Assembly (NCBI GenBank): GCA_030248215.1
Contig: JASANG010001126.1
Coordinates: 1-64,000 of the forward strand
Direction: 5' to 3'
Source of the DNA: Enoplolaimus lenunculus
Taxonomy: Eukaryota > Nematoda > Enoplea > Enoplida > Thoracostomopsidae
Length of the DNA: 64,000 nucleotides
Shown: one piece after another, positions 36,578 to 48,800 of the stretch
Layout: each line of letters opens with the position of its first letter
Numbering within the stretch: position 1 is the first letter of the stretch
Made by a program: the position numbers and the translations under genes
Notes under the pieces: model-generated
Seen by the model: the letters and a program-made list of their open reading frames with translations, nothing else
Told to the model about the DNA's origin: nothing
Database searches by the model: none

Positions 36578-36831
36578 ATAAAATTTAGTGAATTGGTTTT
36601 AACCCAGAAGGTGAGTTGAATCCACTCAGAAGCCTAAGCTCCGAATTCAGCCTTTCATAACTCAATACTCTGAATTGTATGAAGTCATTCTGAGTTAATT
36701 AATCAACTAATTCGAAATTAAGTCAGCTCTGTGTGCGTTTATATTTATATTGGGAATAACTAAGAAATAATCAGAAATCACTAATTCTCTCTCTGAGAGT
36801 TGATTAATCAACTAATTGAAATTTATAGTGC
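36578..36831. mobile_element. Foldback MITE (GAGTT type), copy 2, decayed
   Basis: Same plan as the preceding copy (AAATTTAGTGAATTGGTTTT, then CTGAGTTAATTAATCAACTA, then AATTTATAGTGCAC), but more diverged. Confidence 0.65.
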
Positions 36832-37767
36832 ACTTGTAATTCGAACGTTCCTAATTCAAAAACTATTCAGTGTTGATTGTCAAAATTCTAAATACCCAAT
36901 CTGCCGTTTGAAAGTTTGAGATCAAAAGTTGAAATTTGCATTTTCGTTGAAAATCAGTCGAATAAATTAACCGAATTGGCACAACCGGGGCGATTTGAAT
37001 TTGAGGAACAAGGAACCGATACATAAAAACGACTGAAAATTAAATTTTAAAGTCAAAATTGTAAGATGTTTAACCACTATTCAGTGAAACTAACTCCGAA
37101 CCGGATAGAAATAAATTTGAATTGAGGGTCCGCGCGGTATATTCCCCCCCTTTTATTACTTCTTGAGCCAATGACTTGAAATAAAACCGCCTGATGCGGC
37201 TGGTGTTTATCTTTAAGCTTAACTAGGAATCTTGGGATTTGAGTTTTAAACGAAAGCTTATGGAATATTTTGAACTCGATCGGTTTAACTTGGAACGCTA
37301 AATTAGGTCCAGCCGGAGTTCTGCGATATATCGGGGTTCGTTGTCTTTGGCCCGTTTGGTGTTGAGTTTCACATATGTTGGTAATATCGAAGCTACCACA
37401 GTTTCAGATAGACACATACTCTTCAAGAAGGGGGTCAACTCCAAGTGAAATATTTCTCTCTGTGAAAAGCTTTAGGTTCACTTAAAAATTACGCCAAATC
37501 AGCGGCAGATTTAGAATTTCTCGGCGGGGGATATTCGAGATTAACCGCGCGCCCCCCGTGATAACTCCCTTCTAAAAATGAGTATTTTAGTAAAAGCTGT
37601 GAACTGTTAGTCCGACAACCAGAAACCGGTCTAAAATTTCACTCCATGACCGTCCAGATCCGTGTCTATAGAGCAACCCAGGCTTTCTCTGTGAACGAAA
37701 CCTTAAGGATGGTCTTTCACAACAGCGAAATAATTAACCAAGTCCAGGACGTTGGCTACATTGACAA
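36832..37767. other. Intergenic, nothing recognised
   Basis: AT-rich sequence with short C- or G-homopolymers and no repeat family I can name. Confidence 0.4.
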
Positions 37768-38036
37768 TTAACCCCTTCTCACATTGAGTTGCCTGTAGGC
37801 AACTCAGCGCAGTGTATATACGTTAAATAATATATATCGCACCGTGTTTAACAATTGCAGCACGTACATAGTACTAAATCACCACAAGACGTGAGAGCCC
37901 CCTCGGGCTCGAGCGTCAAGCTCCTATAGCTGAGTGGTGATGGTATACGCCTCCCACTCCAGTCACTGGAGTTCGAATCCTAGCATAAAAGTAGGTCTCA
38001 GGGGAAACAGGAAATATTCATGTGAGAAAGGGTTAA
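37768..38036. mobile_element. piggyBac-like TTAA-flanked MITE with tRNA-like core, copy 1
   Basis: Bounded by TTAA on each side, with termini CCCCTTCTCACATTGAGT and the mirror of CCCTTTCTCACATGAATATT. TTAA target duplication and a CCC start fit piggyBac. Inside, TAGCTGAGTGGTGATGG (A-box-like) and GAGTTCGAATCC (B-box-like) lie about 45 bp apart, as in a tRNA or tRNA-derived SINE. Confidence 0.7.
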
Positions 38037-39342
38037 TTGGAAAAATTTGCGAGCGAATCGAGCAAAAAGGCAGACGCGTATTTTTTAGCTAAAATCCTCA
38101 AAAACTGTTCCTTTTGGTCTTATAAAGCTTTACATATTGATTTTGTCGTTCAACTGGTTTAGCTTTCCACTCTGAGCGACATCCAATCAGAAGGTTTCGG
38201 TGGCACTAAAACAGCGCTGTGAAGCCCGGCCGGTTTAGAGAGGATATAACATCAATCAAAGGTTTTGCCGGCGACCGTAGCGAATACCGACAAATTGTGG
38301 TATAAATATGCCAGCGTATTATTCGAAACCCTGTGAAAGAAAAATTCGCGAGCGAAGCGATCAAGAAGCCAGACGCAATGTTAGCATAATCATGATGCAA
38401 AGTTTCAATTTTGTTCACTACGCCAATTTAAGGCATAAAACAATTTGAACAGGGACATGCAGTAACATTATACTTTATAAGCATAGCTAAACCGTTTTCT
38501 GAATAGCAAAATTTTGCGAAGAGAAGTATTTTAACTTGTTTACTTTTCTCTCACGGACTCGAGTTGATTCTGGATTGGATAGTTCTGACGTAAAATTGAA
38601 ATATTTCAACGTAGCTTTCAGATTTCGACCATATTCGGCTTTAGTGGTTAATATGTTTTTCGCTCCTACGAACTCAATTTGATTCTGGTTTAGTTCTGAC
38701 GTAAAATTGCAATATTTCAACGTCGCTTTCAAATTTCGACCCTATTCGAATTTAGTGGTTAATATGTTTTTGGAAACTATCTGCAATATGCCATATTACT
38801 ATTTTGTATGCGAAACGAAAATGCTAAATACTGCACTGTAGCAAAAGCGGAATAATCACAAAAGTGTGTAACATTCTAGGTTTTGCATAGCTCAAAATGT
38901 ACCAGCACTCGTTGTGTTTTGGCTTAACCCCCCTTATTTACAGGGGTCGATTTACATTTATTACACGTAAAATTTTGTTCAAATGTCAAGCGAACCATTT
39001 TGCCGTGTATATAACACGGTATGAATTTTAGTATCTAACAATTTTGACCCTCATAAAAATTACGGTGAACGATTTGGCCAAAAATGCAACATACGCTGGG
39101 TTCGTATCTTGTCTACACAGAATGTAGACAGTTGCATACTCTTATTGAAAAGTATCATGCCTTTTTGATTGTAGTAAGGTGTTATAGGTCTGCGACCCGA
39201 ATATCTTAAGTATCTAGAAGATAAAAGACAAACGATGGAGGCTCCAAACTGCGATCCCCGTTGTAAAGTTTGCTTCAATTGTCTCAATCCCGTATTTAGC
39301 TCAACATGAACGAAGGTGCTAAATAAATTCAGAACAGAAACG
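38037..39342. other. Intergenic with a two-copy 109-bp tandem repeat
   Basis: At 38578-38775 a unit with TTCTGACGTAAAATTG, TATTTCAACGT and TTTAGTGGTTAATATG is present twice. Otherwise AT-rich and without recognised genes. Confidence 0.5.
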
Positions 39343-39526
39343 GGCCCATGTGTAGAACACGGCCGGATCGTTTTCCAGAGGGGCTATAATAGAGTCAGTT
39401 TAAGCTTTAGACTAATTTTTTGTTTAGGCTTAGGCTTAGGCTTAGGAATAGGCTCATCCATACGCTTAGGCTTAGGCTTATGAATATGACTATACTACTG
39501 TTCCGGCCCTGTTCTATACATGGGCC
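39343..39526. mobile_element. TTAGGC-array (GGCC-end) MITE, reverse orientation
   Basis: GGCCCATGTGTAGAACACGG at the left and CTGTTCTATACATGGGCC at the right; the interior reads (TTAGGC)n, interrupted by TCATCCATACGC. Flanks CAGAAACG and AAGAAGCG match at 6 of 8. Confidence 0.85.
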
Positions 39527-39868
39527 AAGAAGCGTATAAGAAATTGACACGATTGATATACAGAGGCTGCTTAAACGTTGTTGCTCTTGGATCCACTCGG
39601 ATCCAAATTTTTTTCTCGTGTTTACTGAGCTTTGAGGTCATTTGGCTACAAGCCTGCGTTAGATATTTAAGGAAGTAATGATTATTTTAGTATTTAAATG
39701 TGTTTGGTTGAGTGTTAAATAGCGATTTGTCTAAAGCAATTACTTGAACGTTCTGTCTCACTTGTTTTCTGCTTTACGTTGGCCTGGTTTTAGCTTTATG
39801 TTTTATATTAAGAGTCATTTTAAGCCTGTGACTTTTTGCGATTTTGAATTAGAAAATTACTTCGATTT

Positions 39869-39871
39869 GGG

Positions 39872-39944
<73 letters not shown>

Positions 39945-40063
39945 CGTTGTTGTCGTTGTTGTCGTTGTTGTCGTTGTTGTCGTTGTTGTCGTTGTTGTCG
40001 TTGTTGTCGTTGTTGTCGTTGTTGTCGTTGTTGTCGTTGTTGTCGTTGTTGTCGTTGTTGTCG

Positions 40064-40100
<37 letters not shown>

Positions 40101-40183
40101 CGTTGTTGTCGTTGTTGTCGTTGTTGTTGTTGTTGTCGTTGTTGTCGTTGTTGTCGTTGTTGTTGTTGTTGTCGTTGTTGTCG

Positions 40184-40220
<37 letters not shown>

Positions 40221-40244
40221 CGTTGTTGTCGTTGTTGTCGTTGT

Positions 40245-40278
<34 letters not shown>

Positions 40279-40439
40279 GTTGTCGTTGTTGTTGTTGTTG
40301 TCGTTGTTGTCGTTGTTGTCGTTGTTGTCGTTGTTGTCGTTGTTGTCGTTGTTGTCGTTGTTGTCGTTGTTGTTGTTGTTGTTGGTGGTGGTGGTGTTGT
40401 TGTCGTCGTCGTTGTCGTTGTTGTTGTTTCTGTTGTTGT

Positions 40440-40499
<60 letters not shown>

Positions 40500-40519
40500 C
40501 GCTGATGTTGTTGTTGTAA
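39869..40519. repeat. 650-bp (TTG)n / (TTGTTGTCG)n microsatellite
   Basis: Pure TTG at both ends with a long middle section in which every third triplet is TCG, so part of the array has a 9-bp higher-order period. All frames are open as homopolymers (Cys, Leu, Asn, Thr). Not a gene. Confidence 0.97.
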
Positions 40520-40635
40520 AATCTACATCGCATGCTGTCGATCGCAACAATATTTTTCTCTTTGTACGCTTCTAAAATTACCATTCTGGCTAACAACATC
40601 TCAAAACGTTAATTACAAGAGTGCAGCCAAAAAGT

Positions 40636-40715
40636 GTCTTCGGGGCGTCCAATCAGAATCAGTAAATGGGGCGTCCAATCAGAATCAGTAAGTGGGGCGT
40701 CCAAGCAGAATCAGT
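40636..40715. repeat. 26-bp tandem repeat, three copies
   Basis: Unit GGGGCGTCCAATCAGAATCA plus GTAAGT, repeated three times with few changes. Confidence 0.85.
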
Positions 40716-40767
40716 AAGTATGTCATAATTTACGTTACTTACTATCTGTCACCACTCCTGGCATTAA

Positions 40768-41021
40768 CCCCTTCTCACATTGAGTGGCCTATAGGCAACT
40801 CAGCGCAGTGTATATACGTTAAATAATATATATAGCACCGCGTTTAACAATTGCAACAAGTACACATATACTAAATCACCGCAAGACGTGAGAGCTAAGA
40901 CGTGAGAGCCCCCTCGGGCTCGAGCGTCAAGCTATACGCTTCCCACTCCAGTCACAGGAGTTCGAATCCTAGCATAAAAGTAAGTCTCAGGGGAAATAGA
41001 AAATATTCATGTGAGAAAGGG
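40768..41021. mobile_element. piggyBac-like TTAA-flanked MITE with tRNA-like core, copy 2
   Basis: TTAA on both flanks, same ends as the copy at 37768. The core has a duplicated GACGTGAGAGC segment and lacks about 20 bp over the A-box-like region, but keeps GAGTTCGAATCC. Confidence 0.7.
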
Positions 41022-41324
41022 TTAATTCATATATGCAAAGATGCTTATAGACAGACCTCAGACGGTAGATTCGTACTCGCGTTAAAGACAACAGTATCCT
41101 TCTCTTGTAGCTAACTCAGGGAGTAAGGACAGCCTTCAATTATGCAACCAAAAAATCCTGATTACAAAAACACTACTAAAAAGAGTTTAATGTACTTTGA
41201 TGGGGGGTAGGGAACTTAAGGCGCAGACATGGATTTGACCCCCAATCCAAATTTGTTGATGAGCCACTGCTTAACGATGCAATATTTATAAAAACACTGG
41301 AGCAATAATAGAATATGACCATTT

Positions 41325-41522
41325 GGGTCAATGCAAAGAACAGGGGCGGAACAATATTATACGCATATTCCTAAGCCTAAGCCTAAGCCCTAGCCTAAGC
41401 GTAAGAATGTGTTTATTACTAAGCCTAAGCCTAAGCATAATCCTAAGCCAAGCAAAAATTAGTCTAACTTACCCTTTTCTAGTCCCACAGAAAAACGTTC
41501 CGCCGCTGATCTTTACATGGGC
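41325..41522. mobile_element. TTAGGC-array MITE, GGGTCAATG subtype
   Basis: Starts GGGTCAATGCAAAGAACAGG and ends CTGATCTTTACATGGGC, with (CCTAAG)n inside. Flanks GACCATTT and AACCATTT match at 7 of 8. Confidence 0.8.
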
Positions 41523-41525
41523 AAC

Positions 41526-42870
41526 CATTTGGAACACAAATCATAGCAAAAATATTATACATATAGCTCTATCTAATATTTATTTTGTTTCGACCGAAAT
41601 GTTGCATACGTATGCAAATGGCTGTCTTAAAATACAAGCTAAGCCATTACTTAGCGAAGATTTCTAAATCTACTGATTTGGCTAATTTTTTGACGCGTTT
41701 TTAAGAAGGAAATATGTATAGCAATGTTTTTTCTTTCGAAATCGAACAATTATGAATCCCACGTTCCATGAAAACATGATCCAAAAAAAGATATACATGC
41801 GGTTTACCGTTGACTCAAGGATTAATTTCGACTCAAATGTTGTAATGGCAGTAAGAACTTTGTGTAGCACCTAATCACCAGTCGGTTCAGCGGTTTGTGC
41901 CTTCTGAACACCAAAAAAACTGGTTCGATGGAACGCTTTTCGAAATAAATTTTGCCATGCATTAATGTCAGACCCACCATTGTCGCTTTTCCATTTGAAA
42001 ACCTATTTCTAACTGATGATAGATGCTACACACAGTCGAGAACACAATTCATTGAAGCCTATGTCTAAGTATACTCCTAAGCGTATCTCTAAGACCTACG
42101 ACCGCTTCTTGACATAGGCAAAGATGCATGGCATATTACTTGATCTTTGTAATTTCTTTCGGAACAATTCTATTTTAATAGAATTATTGTAAAGTTTAGG
42201 ATTATAATTTAATCGAAATACTGTTTCAATTCCATTGTAATCTCGTCATTTAAAATTGTCAAAATTTGGGCAAAACCTTCAGAGATGATTTCTGAGATAT
42301 GACTTTAAAGTCAGTTACTGGGTTTCTGAAACCATACTTAGGTACAACTGAACTTAAAGGTACGTGCTAAGCAATTACTTAACCATTTTGTAGTTTTTAA
42401 AAGTACACTTTAGTTTAATAAATGCTATGTTGCTGATTAATTTTTGATACATTACAGATTAACAGTTCAGGCATACTAACCACGATCTAGTTGAAATTAT
42501 AAGCTCATGGTGTATCTTTGATATAAAGCAAAACTGTAAACTTTCTTGTTATGACAATGGTCAAATTTGGCGTTTATTTGTTTTTGCCCGAAAAGTTAAT
42601 TATTTACTCTAACTCGGTAACGTAAGTAATTACTTGAGTACAGTTTAAGTAAATATTTAAGTAAGAATTCAAAAGTCAGCCGTTATTTTGGCACATTAAA
42701 CTGGCTAAAGATAAGTACACCAGACATAAATATATATGTATATAAATTTTATATATATATAATTTCAGTTTTAATTTTGAAATGTTAAAATCAATAACGT
42801 TTTAAAATTTAAAACAAACATTTTAAAAACTAAATTTGAAAAATAGTTAATTTTATAACCTGGTGCACCA
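41526..42870. other. 5' flank of the glutamate receptor gene
   Basis: AT-rich DNA, likely promoter and 5' untranslated region, but no element can be pointed to with confidence. An in-frame TAA lies about 22 bp before the chosen ATG, so translation cannot start further 5' without splicing. Confidence 0.4.
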
Positions 42871-45800
42871 ATGTTGCTGACAACGTTTTTCACCAACTTA
42901 ATGTACTATAGCGCTGTCGAAGCGCGGTTCAGTGTATTTTCGCCCGATCCGCCGGAAATTTCCGTCCCAGGTGATATTCTTATAGGCGGTTTATTTCCGG
43001 TACATCATAAAGGCAACGGGACTCCATGTGGGGATATTATGGAAGCGAGAGGTATGCATCGTGTAATGGCGATGTTATATGCAATCGACCGAATTAACAG
43101 AGATGACACTATTTTACCCGGAATTACAATAGGAACGCGAATTTTAGACACTTGTTCACAACCTAATTACGCTCTCAATATGTCACTACATCTTATGAAA
43201 GATGTTACAATGGAAGGGCAGACTAGTCAGTACGCGTGCCTAAGGCGGACTCAGTATACGGTCGAGCCAGGTGAGCCAGGGGTCAACGACGTTGACGTCG
43301 AACGAAAGTTTACCCCGATTCCGTTGGTCGGGGTTGTGGGTGCGTCGTACAGTTCGGTCAGTACGATGGTAGCGAACTTTTTGAGACTTTTTGATATTGT
43401 TCAAGTGAGTCCAGCATCGACGAATCCTGATTTGAGTGATAAGACCAAATATGAATTTTTCGCTCGAACTGTACCATCGGATGTTTATCAGGCACAGGTA
43501 AGCCAGTGTGTTATTATGCGGCGTTCACAATATAAACTTTACCCAAGTCACAAAATGTGTCATAAGATACGGTTAAACGCGTGAAAATTTCTAAATTTAT
43601 CACGTGTTATCCTTACGCATTCACTACAGAGCTTGTGTATTTATAGTTAGAACCGTTGTCAAACATTAAGCGTAAATCTAAACCTAAGCCTAAAGTTTAT
43701 AATCAATATCGTACACCTGAATGCAAGCCTAATCCTAAACATAAGCGATTTAGTTCTGGAATTAATACACAAAATGCAGCCAGATTTGCGTTTGGTTCGC
43801 TGGCGACTGATTTTCTTGTGGCGAACAGTTCGACTGACGTTGGATCATTGTTTCCTCAAGATATTATACCCATATCTGGAATAGGTTGGTCGTAGAAAAA
43901 TTTATAAACCACATTTCCAGGGTTGTGTCATTTGTGCGTAGAAGTACAGAACGAACCTATTCAATTTTTTCTGTATTCAACGGGTTACTTTGACAAAATT
44001 TGATCTGTCGCTGGCAGATCAGGGCAGATTGGACATTTATTTAACTGCGAGATATATAATATATATAATATATATTATATATAATATATATACATATATA
44101 TTTCTAATATTGCAACGTGGGTATTAAAATGGGTCGAACTTTGGACCCCCGTGACTCAGGAATATTTTCTCAATTTTGACCCACGATCAAGTCGATTCTG
44201 CATTTGAAACGCTAGTTTATAGGTACTCGCCGATATTGTGTCTTATTTTGATTGGTCATACGTATCGTTGATACACTCAGAGGGCGAGTATGGTCGTTTG
44301 GGTGCCGACCGATTCAAAGAAGCTGCAACTGCTCGTAATGTGTGTATCGCGGTAGAAGCGAAAATTTACGACGGCGTTAATTTGACTGAAATTGTTGAAA
44401 AATTACGTGAAAAATCAATGTTAGACGCAAATGGCGTTGGTATGTTTTAGCCGATTGCGATATTTTCTCTCTAGTCTACACGGTCCCGTATCCAAGCGGA
44501 CTTGAGCTGGGGGCTCAGCCCCGCCTGGACCAATTTTACCAACCCCCCCTGAAAATTTTTCAACCTTGTTTGAAAGTCAACGAAAACCGTTGTATGTCCT
44601 AATCCTGGAACATGTTAAGCCCCTCGTGGCAAGGTGAGCTGGCTACTGACCTGTGAACCTGCAAAAATGAGTTAATGATATTTGATGCAAAAAGTATTTA
44701 TTTTTCAAACGGCAATTAATACTGATGGCATACGTCATGCCATCGTGAAAGTTTATACCCGTGTAATGTTAAGACACATACATTCTCGTGCACTTATAGC
44801 ACCAGAGGAAATTATGATATTGGCCGCGTGGTGTAATGAGTAGCACGCTTGACTCGCGAACGCTTAAACTGACTCTATTATAACCCCGCCGAAAACGATC
44901 CGGCCCTGTTCTATAGGTACATGGGCCGCAGGCAGGCCCTATACCTTGGCAAACTACGTAGCAAGGGGCTTGTCTGAACCTGAACAGTCTAATATAATTT
45001 AGGCACTTCGTTGGTTTGCCTAAGCTTCACTTGCGAAATTTTTTCACTACTTTACCGCTATAATTCTTTTGTTCAAAATAAGTTTATTTTAAGTAATTTT
45101 GATTCAAAAATTCTTAAAGTTAAAATACTATTTTCCGCGTCTTAATTGTTTATTTTTACCAGGAGCACGAGCAGTTGTACTGTTCACACGCAACGACGAC
45201 ACGCGTTCCCTTTTACTCGAAGTCAAACGCGCCACGTTGCGTGGAATACAATGGATTGCAGCCGATGGCTGGGAATCCACAACTGCTCGACTGGTCGAGT
45301 CAGTTGAAGAGTTTGCGAGCGGAGCTCTTGTAGTTGCGCTCGCGTACTCTCAACTGACAGAACTCGACGCGTATATCAAAGCGTTTGATCCGCGTCAGGT
45401 GGTTACACCTACTGGCTGGGCGTACGCTCGCATGGTTTGGTTTCAAGAATGGTGGGAGACACGATTTGAGTGTGCACTCAGACCTGATACACTGTATATG
45501 TAAGTGAAACGTTTTTCTGTTCCGTCAACCGAAACGTTTTGGGTTTGGAATCAGAACCCCGGCTTTGTTATTCGTTCCCCCCCGCCTGTAAAATGGGTCT
45601 TTTGTTAGGTATGAACCAGAGGGGGTAGCAGCTTATCCAAAATCAGAGGGCACACATACTTTGGGCACAAAATATGATGGCGAAGAAAACTCCCGATCGA
45701 ACCCAATTAAGGACGATTGACGCAATGCTTATCGCATGCAATGCAGGGTGTCGTAATTGCGGTTCCAAACTTTTCATTTGGTTCAACAAGGATTTAAATA

Positions 45801-48800
45801 TATAAACTAAACGACCGATGTTATTTTAGGGGCGCAACAGTAGATTAAGAGTATTCCGTATTAAGCCTAAGCCTTAAGCGTTGCAAAGACGTGTTCTTAA
45901 GCCTTAAAGGCTAAGCCTAAGATTAAACCTAAGCAAAAAATGTAATCTAGAATCTAAACGTACACTTTTTCTAGACCCACCAGAAACCTGGGCGCCCGTT
46001 ATAAAGTATGGGCCAACTAAACGATGCGACTAATCAAATGTAAACAAGCTGAAGAAAAAGTTTTGGGCAGACCAATCGTTGATGGTCATAAACTTTCAGT
46101 ATACTTTTCTGTAACCAGTGCCAGAGCAGGTTAGGATGACCTCCCGAATTTCCAAGATGCCGGACGCTTGCGACCAATAAATATTTTTCAAATTTTTCGT
46201 TTAAATTCTTGTTAGGGTGGGGGCCCCCTATTTCGAGTGTGTCCCCCCAAATCGGGGATATGAGGGTGGCTGCTCCAGCTCTGCCTGTAAGTACGACCCT
46301 GATACACTGAATTGTTATTGCCTAGCGCCAGGTTAAACTTGTAAACAAGGTTTGATTGTTTAAAATTTAAATTTTATGGCAGTCTTTTGGCTAAGGTGCC
46401 AAATTTGAAATAGTAAACGGGTTTTGGAGCGCCAAGTAACGCAGTTTTCAAGCTGTATAAACTTGTATTTTAGGACTTATGGCCGGCCTTGCACGGCAGC
46501 GGATCGATTCGTGTCCAGCGACGAATTATCCCTGGACGACAAAGTTGAATTTGTCATCGACGCTGTAACCGCCCTGGCGCGATCCTTACACGAAATGTGG
46601 CTCGCGAAATGCGAAGGACGTCACGGGCCGAACGGCCGAGGCCTTTGTGTTGAAATGTTGACGGCTGGCTATTCTACACTGGCGTCTGGCTCCGAGTATT
46701 ATTCTGATTTTTTGCTCAACGTCACGTTTTCAGGTTGGTTTTGAACGGTTTTATATATAACACAATAACATCTTGGACACACAAAAAAAAAATTAAATAT
46801 ATTACCGTACATTCAACAATTCTAACCCTTTCTCACATGAATATTTTCTATTTTATCGAGCGTACTTTTTGTTTCATTTCAGGCATATCCGGTACGCGGT
46901 TCCACTTCTCGCCGGAGGGTGACGGTCCAGCAAACTACGTTGTGAAAACGTTTCATCCTGAAACGCGACGGTATGAAGTAGTCGGAGTATGGAACAATAG
47001 TCGTCTGGATATTTTTGATCCGACAAGCATTTGGGGTGAAACTCGTCACGAATGGCCTGTCTCGCGATGTGCTGTTGACTGTGATGTTGGCAAACGAAAA
47101 GTCATGCATGGTGGGAGTACGTGTTGTTGGGTGTGTGTAGATTGCCCACAAGATGCTATACTTAAAGGTGAGTGATTGCAGTTTGCAATTTTTTTGTTGC
47201 ATATTCGTGCACGAACATTTGCTATTTTTTCATCTGAGATGTAAAATTTCAAGCTAGCATTTAAACGTCGACGCTCTTGAGTAATTTGCGTCTATAAGTC
47301 TAAAAGTTCTGGACGCCGCCTACCTTCGGCAACTTTTGACCTATGATCTAAAATTCAACAGCTCTTTTACGATTTTACGGCGTCCCGTGACTGGGGTGTA
47401 GGCATGTCCGAAAATCACCAACACGGGAGGGTTACGAAAATTCCCCGGCTTTGCATTGCATCTCCCGGCCCGAACTGCACCGTCAGCCACGCCCACTCTG
47501 GACACAACAACTGCAACCCAAACCCAAGAACAGCGAACTGAAAGAGGCAGAATCCAGTCAACGGCATTAGGCCTAAGCGCTGGCTCCAGTTACTAATGTT
47601 CAAAAGTGTCCGTGTGCCACAACACAATCAGGCCGTTACGATAGCTTCCGGAATTGAACTGGATGCGCACATGACACTTAAGCTAAGTGACAACGGATAA
47701 AAATAGGTCGCAGCGAGCAAAAATGATTTTGCGAGCATTCAAAAAGTTTCAGCTCGCGAAAACTTACTGCGTCAAAACTCGCATCCAGAAATTTAGGTAA
47801 ATTTTAGACAAACTGAAAATATTTCCACAATATGCATTTCTGGTTTGCCAACAATTTGATACTACTGGCCTAATTCTTAGCCAGCTCATATTGCTGGGTG
47901 GTAGAGATTTTTCAACAGAGGCATAAAAAGGTTTTCATTGACTTACAAGCAAGGTTCAAAATTGTCTAGGGGCCAATATTTTTTCAGGGGGGATCAGTCC
48001 CTTGGTCCGCGTTGGATACCGGCTCGACAACTGGATAGCTCAACAGTATCGTTGGGCTGGCGAAAGCTTTGTTGAAGTTCAAATTGAACACAATTCCCCA
48101 TCCCATATTTATTAATTTACGCCTGGATGACGTTTTCATATAAACAATTCCAAATTTTTAGGTGAATTTCATTGCGTGACGTGCCCAGCTGGCTCGTGGC
48201 CAAACGCAGACCGACGTCAATGCTACAGTATTGTTGATTATCATCTACACGTCATCGAGTGGTCCTCATTTTATGGCGTTGTGCCTTCAATTCTCTCAGG
48301 TATTAATAAAGTTCTCAAAACCGGTCGCTTTTCAGCTAAGCATTGAACAGGTATCAAACAAATTTGTTGGTTTTATGTGTGTAGTAACTAGGCTTATAAT
48401 AGGCTTAATGCTAAACTCAGGTTCAGGTTTTGATTCAGGCTTAATATGTTTCCAGGTTTTTTGTTAACCTGTTTTGTATATGCAAAGATGTAAGTGAGCA
48501 AAGATTTTTTTACCCGCACTGCGCTTTACTCGCTGAAATTTTATTTTTTTTACCATTCAGTAGTATATGGGCTCACAATTTTGGGCAAAGTTTGAAAAAA
48601 TATCTGAATATGTTGTAAGTTTAAATGAATGAATACAGACGCCTGGAACGGCATTCAAGGTAAGCACTTTTGCTCGTTTATTGCATTTTAGGCAAACCAA
48701 ATTGAACCACCGAAAACGTTTTTACCGAAACATTTTCATTGGTATTTTAAGGTGAAATATACGTGCAAACTTTTGCAGCAACAAGTTGCAACTGCAATTA

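Noticed and set aside
39744-40599. Poly-Cys, poly-Leu, poly-Asn and poly-Thr open frames
   Set aside because: Translation of a TTG/TCG microsatellite in several frames.
43656-43895. 79-codon open frame between receptor exons 1 and 2
   Set aside because: Starts in a decayed TTAGGC element; receptor exons join in frame without it and no homology is seen.
47415-47627. 70-codon open frame on the - strand in a receptor intron
   Set aside because: No recognisable domain; lies in a GC-richer intronic block and opposes the receptor gene.
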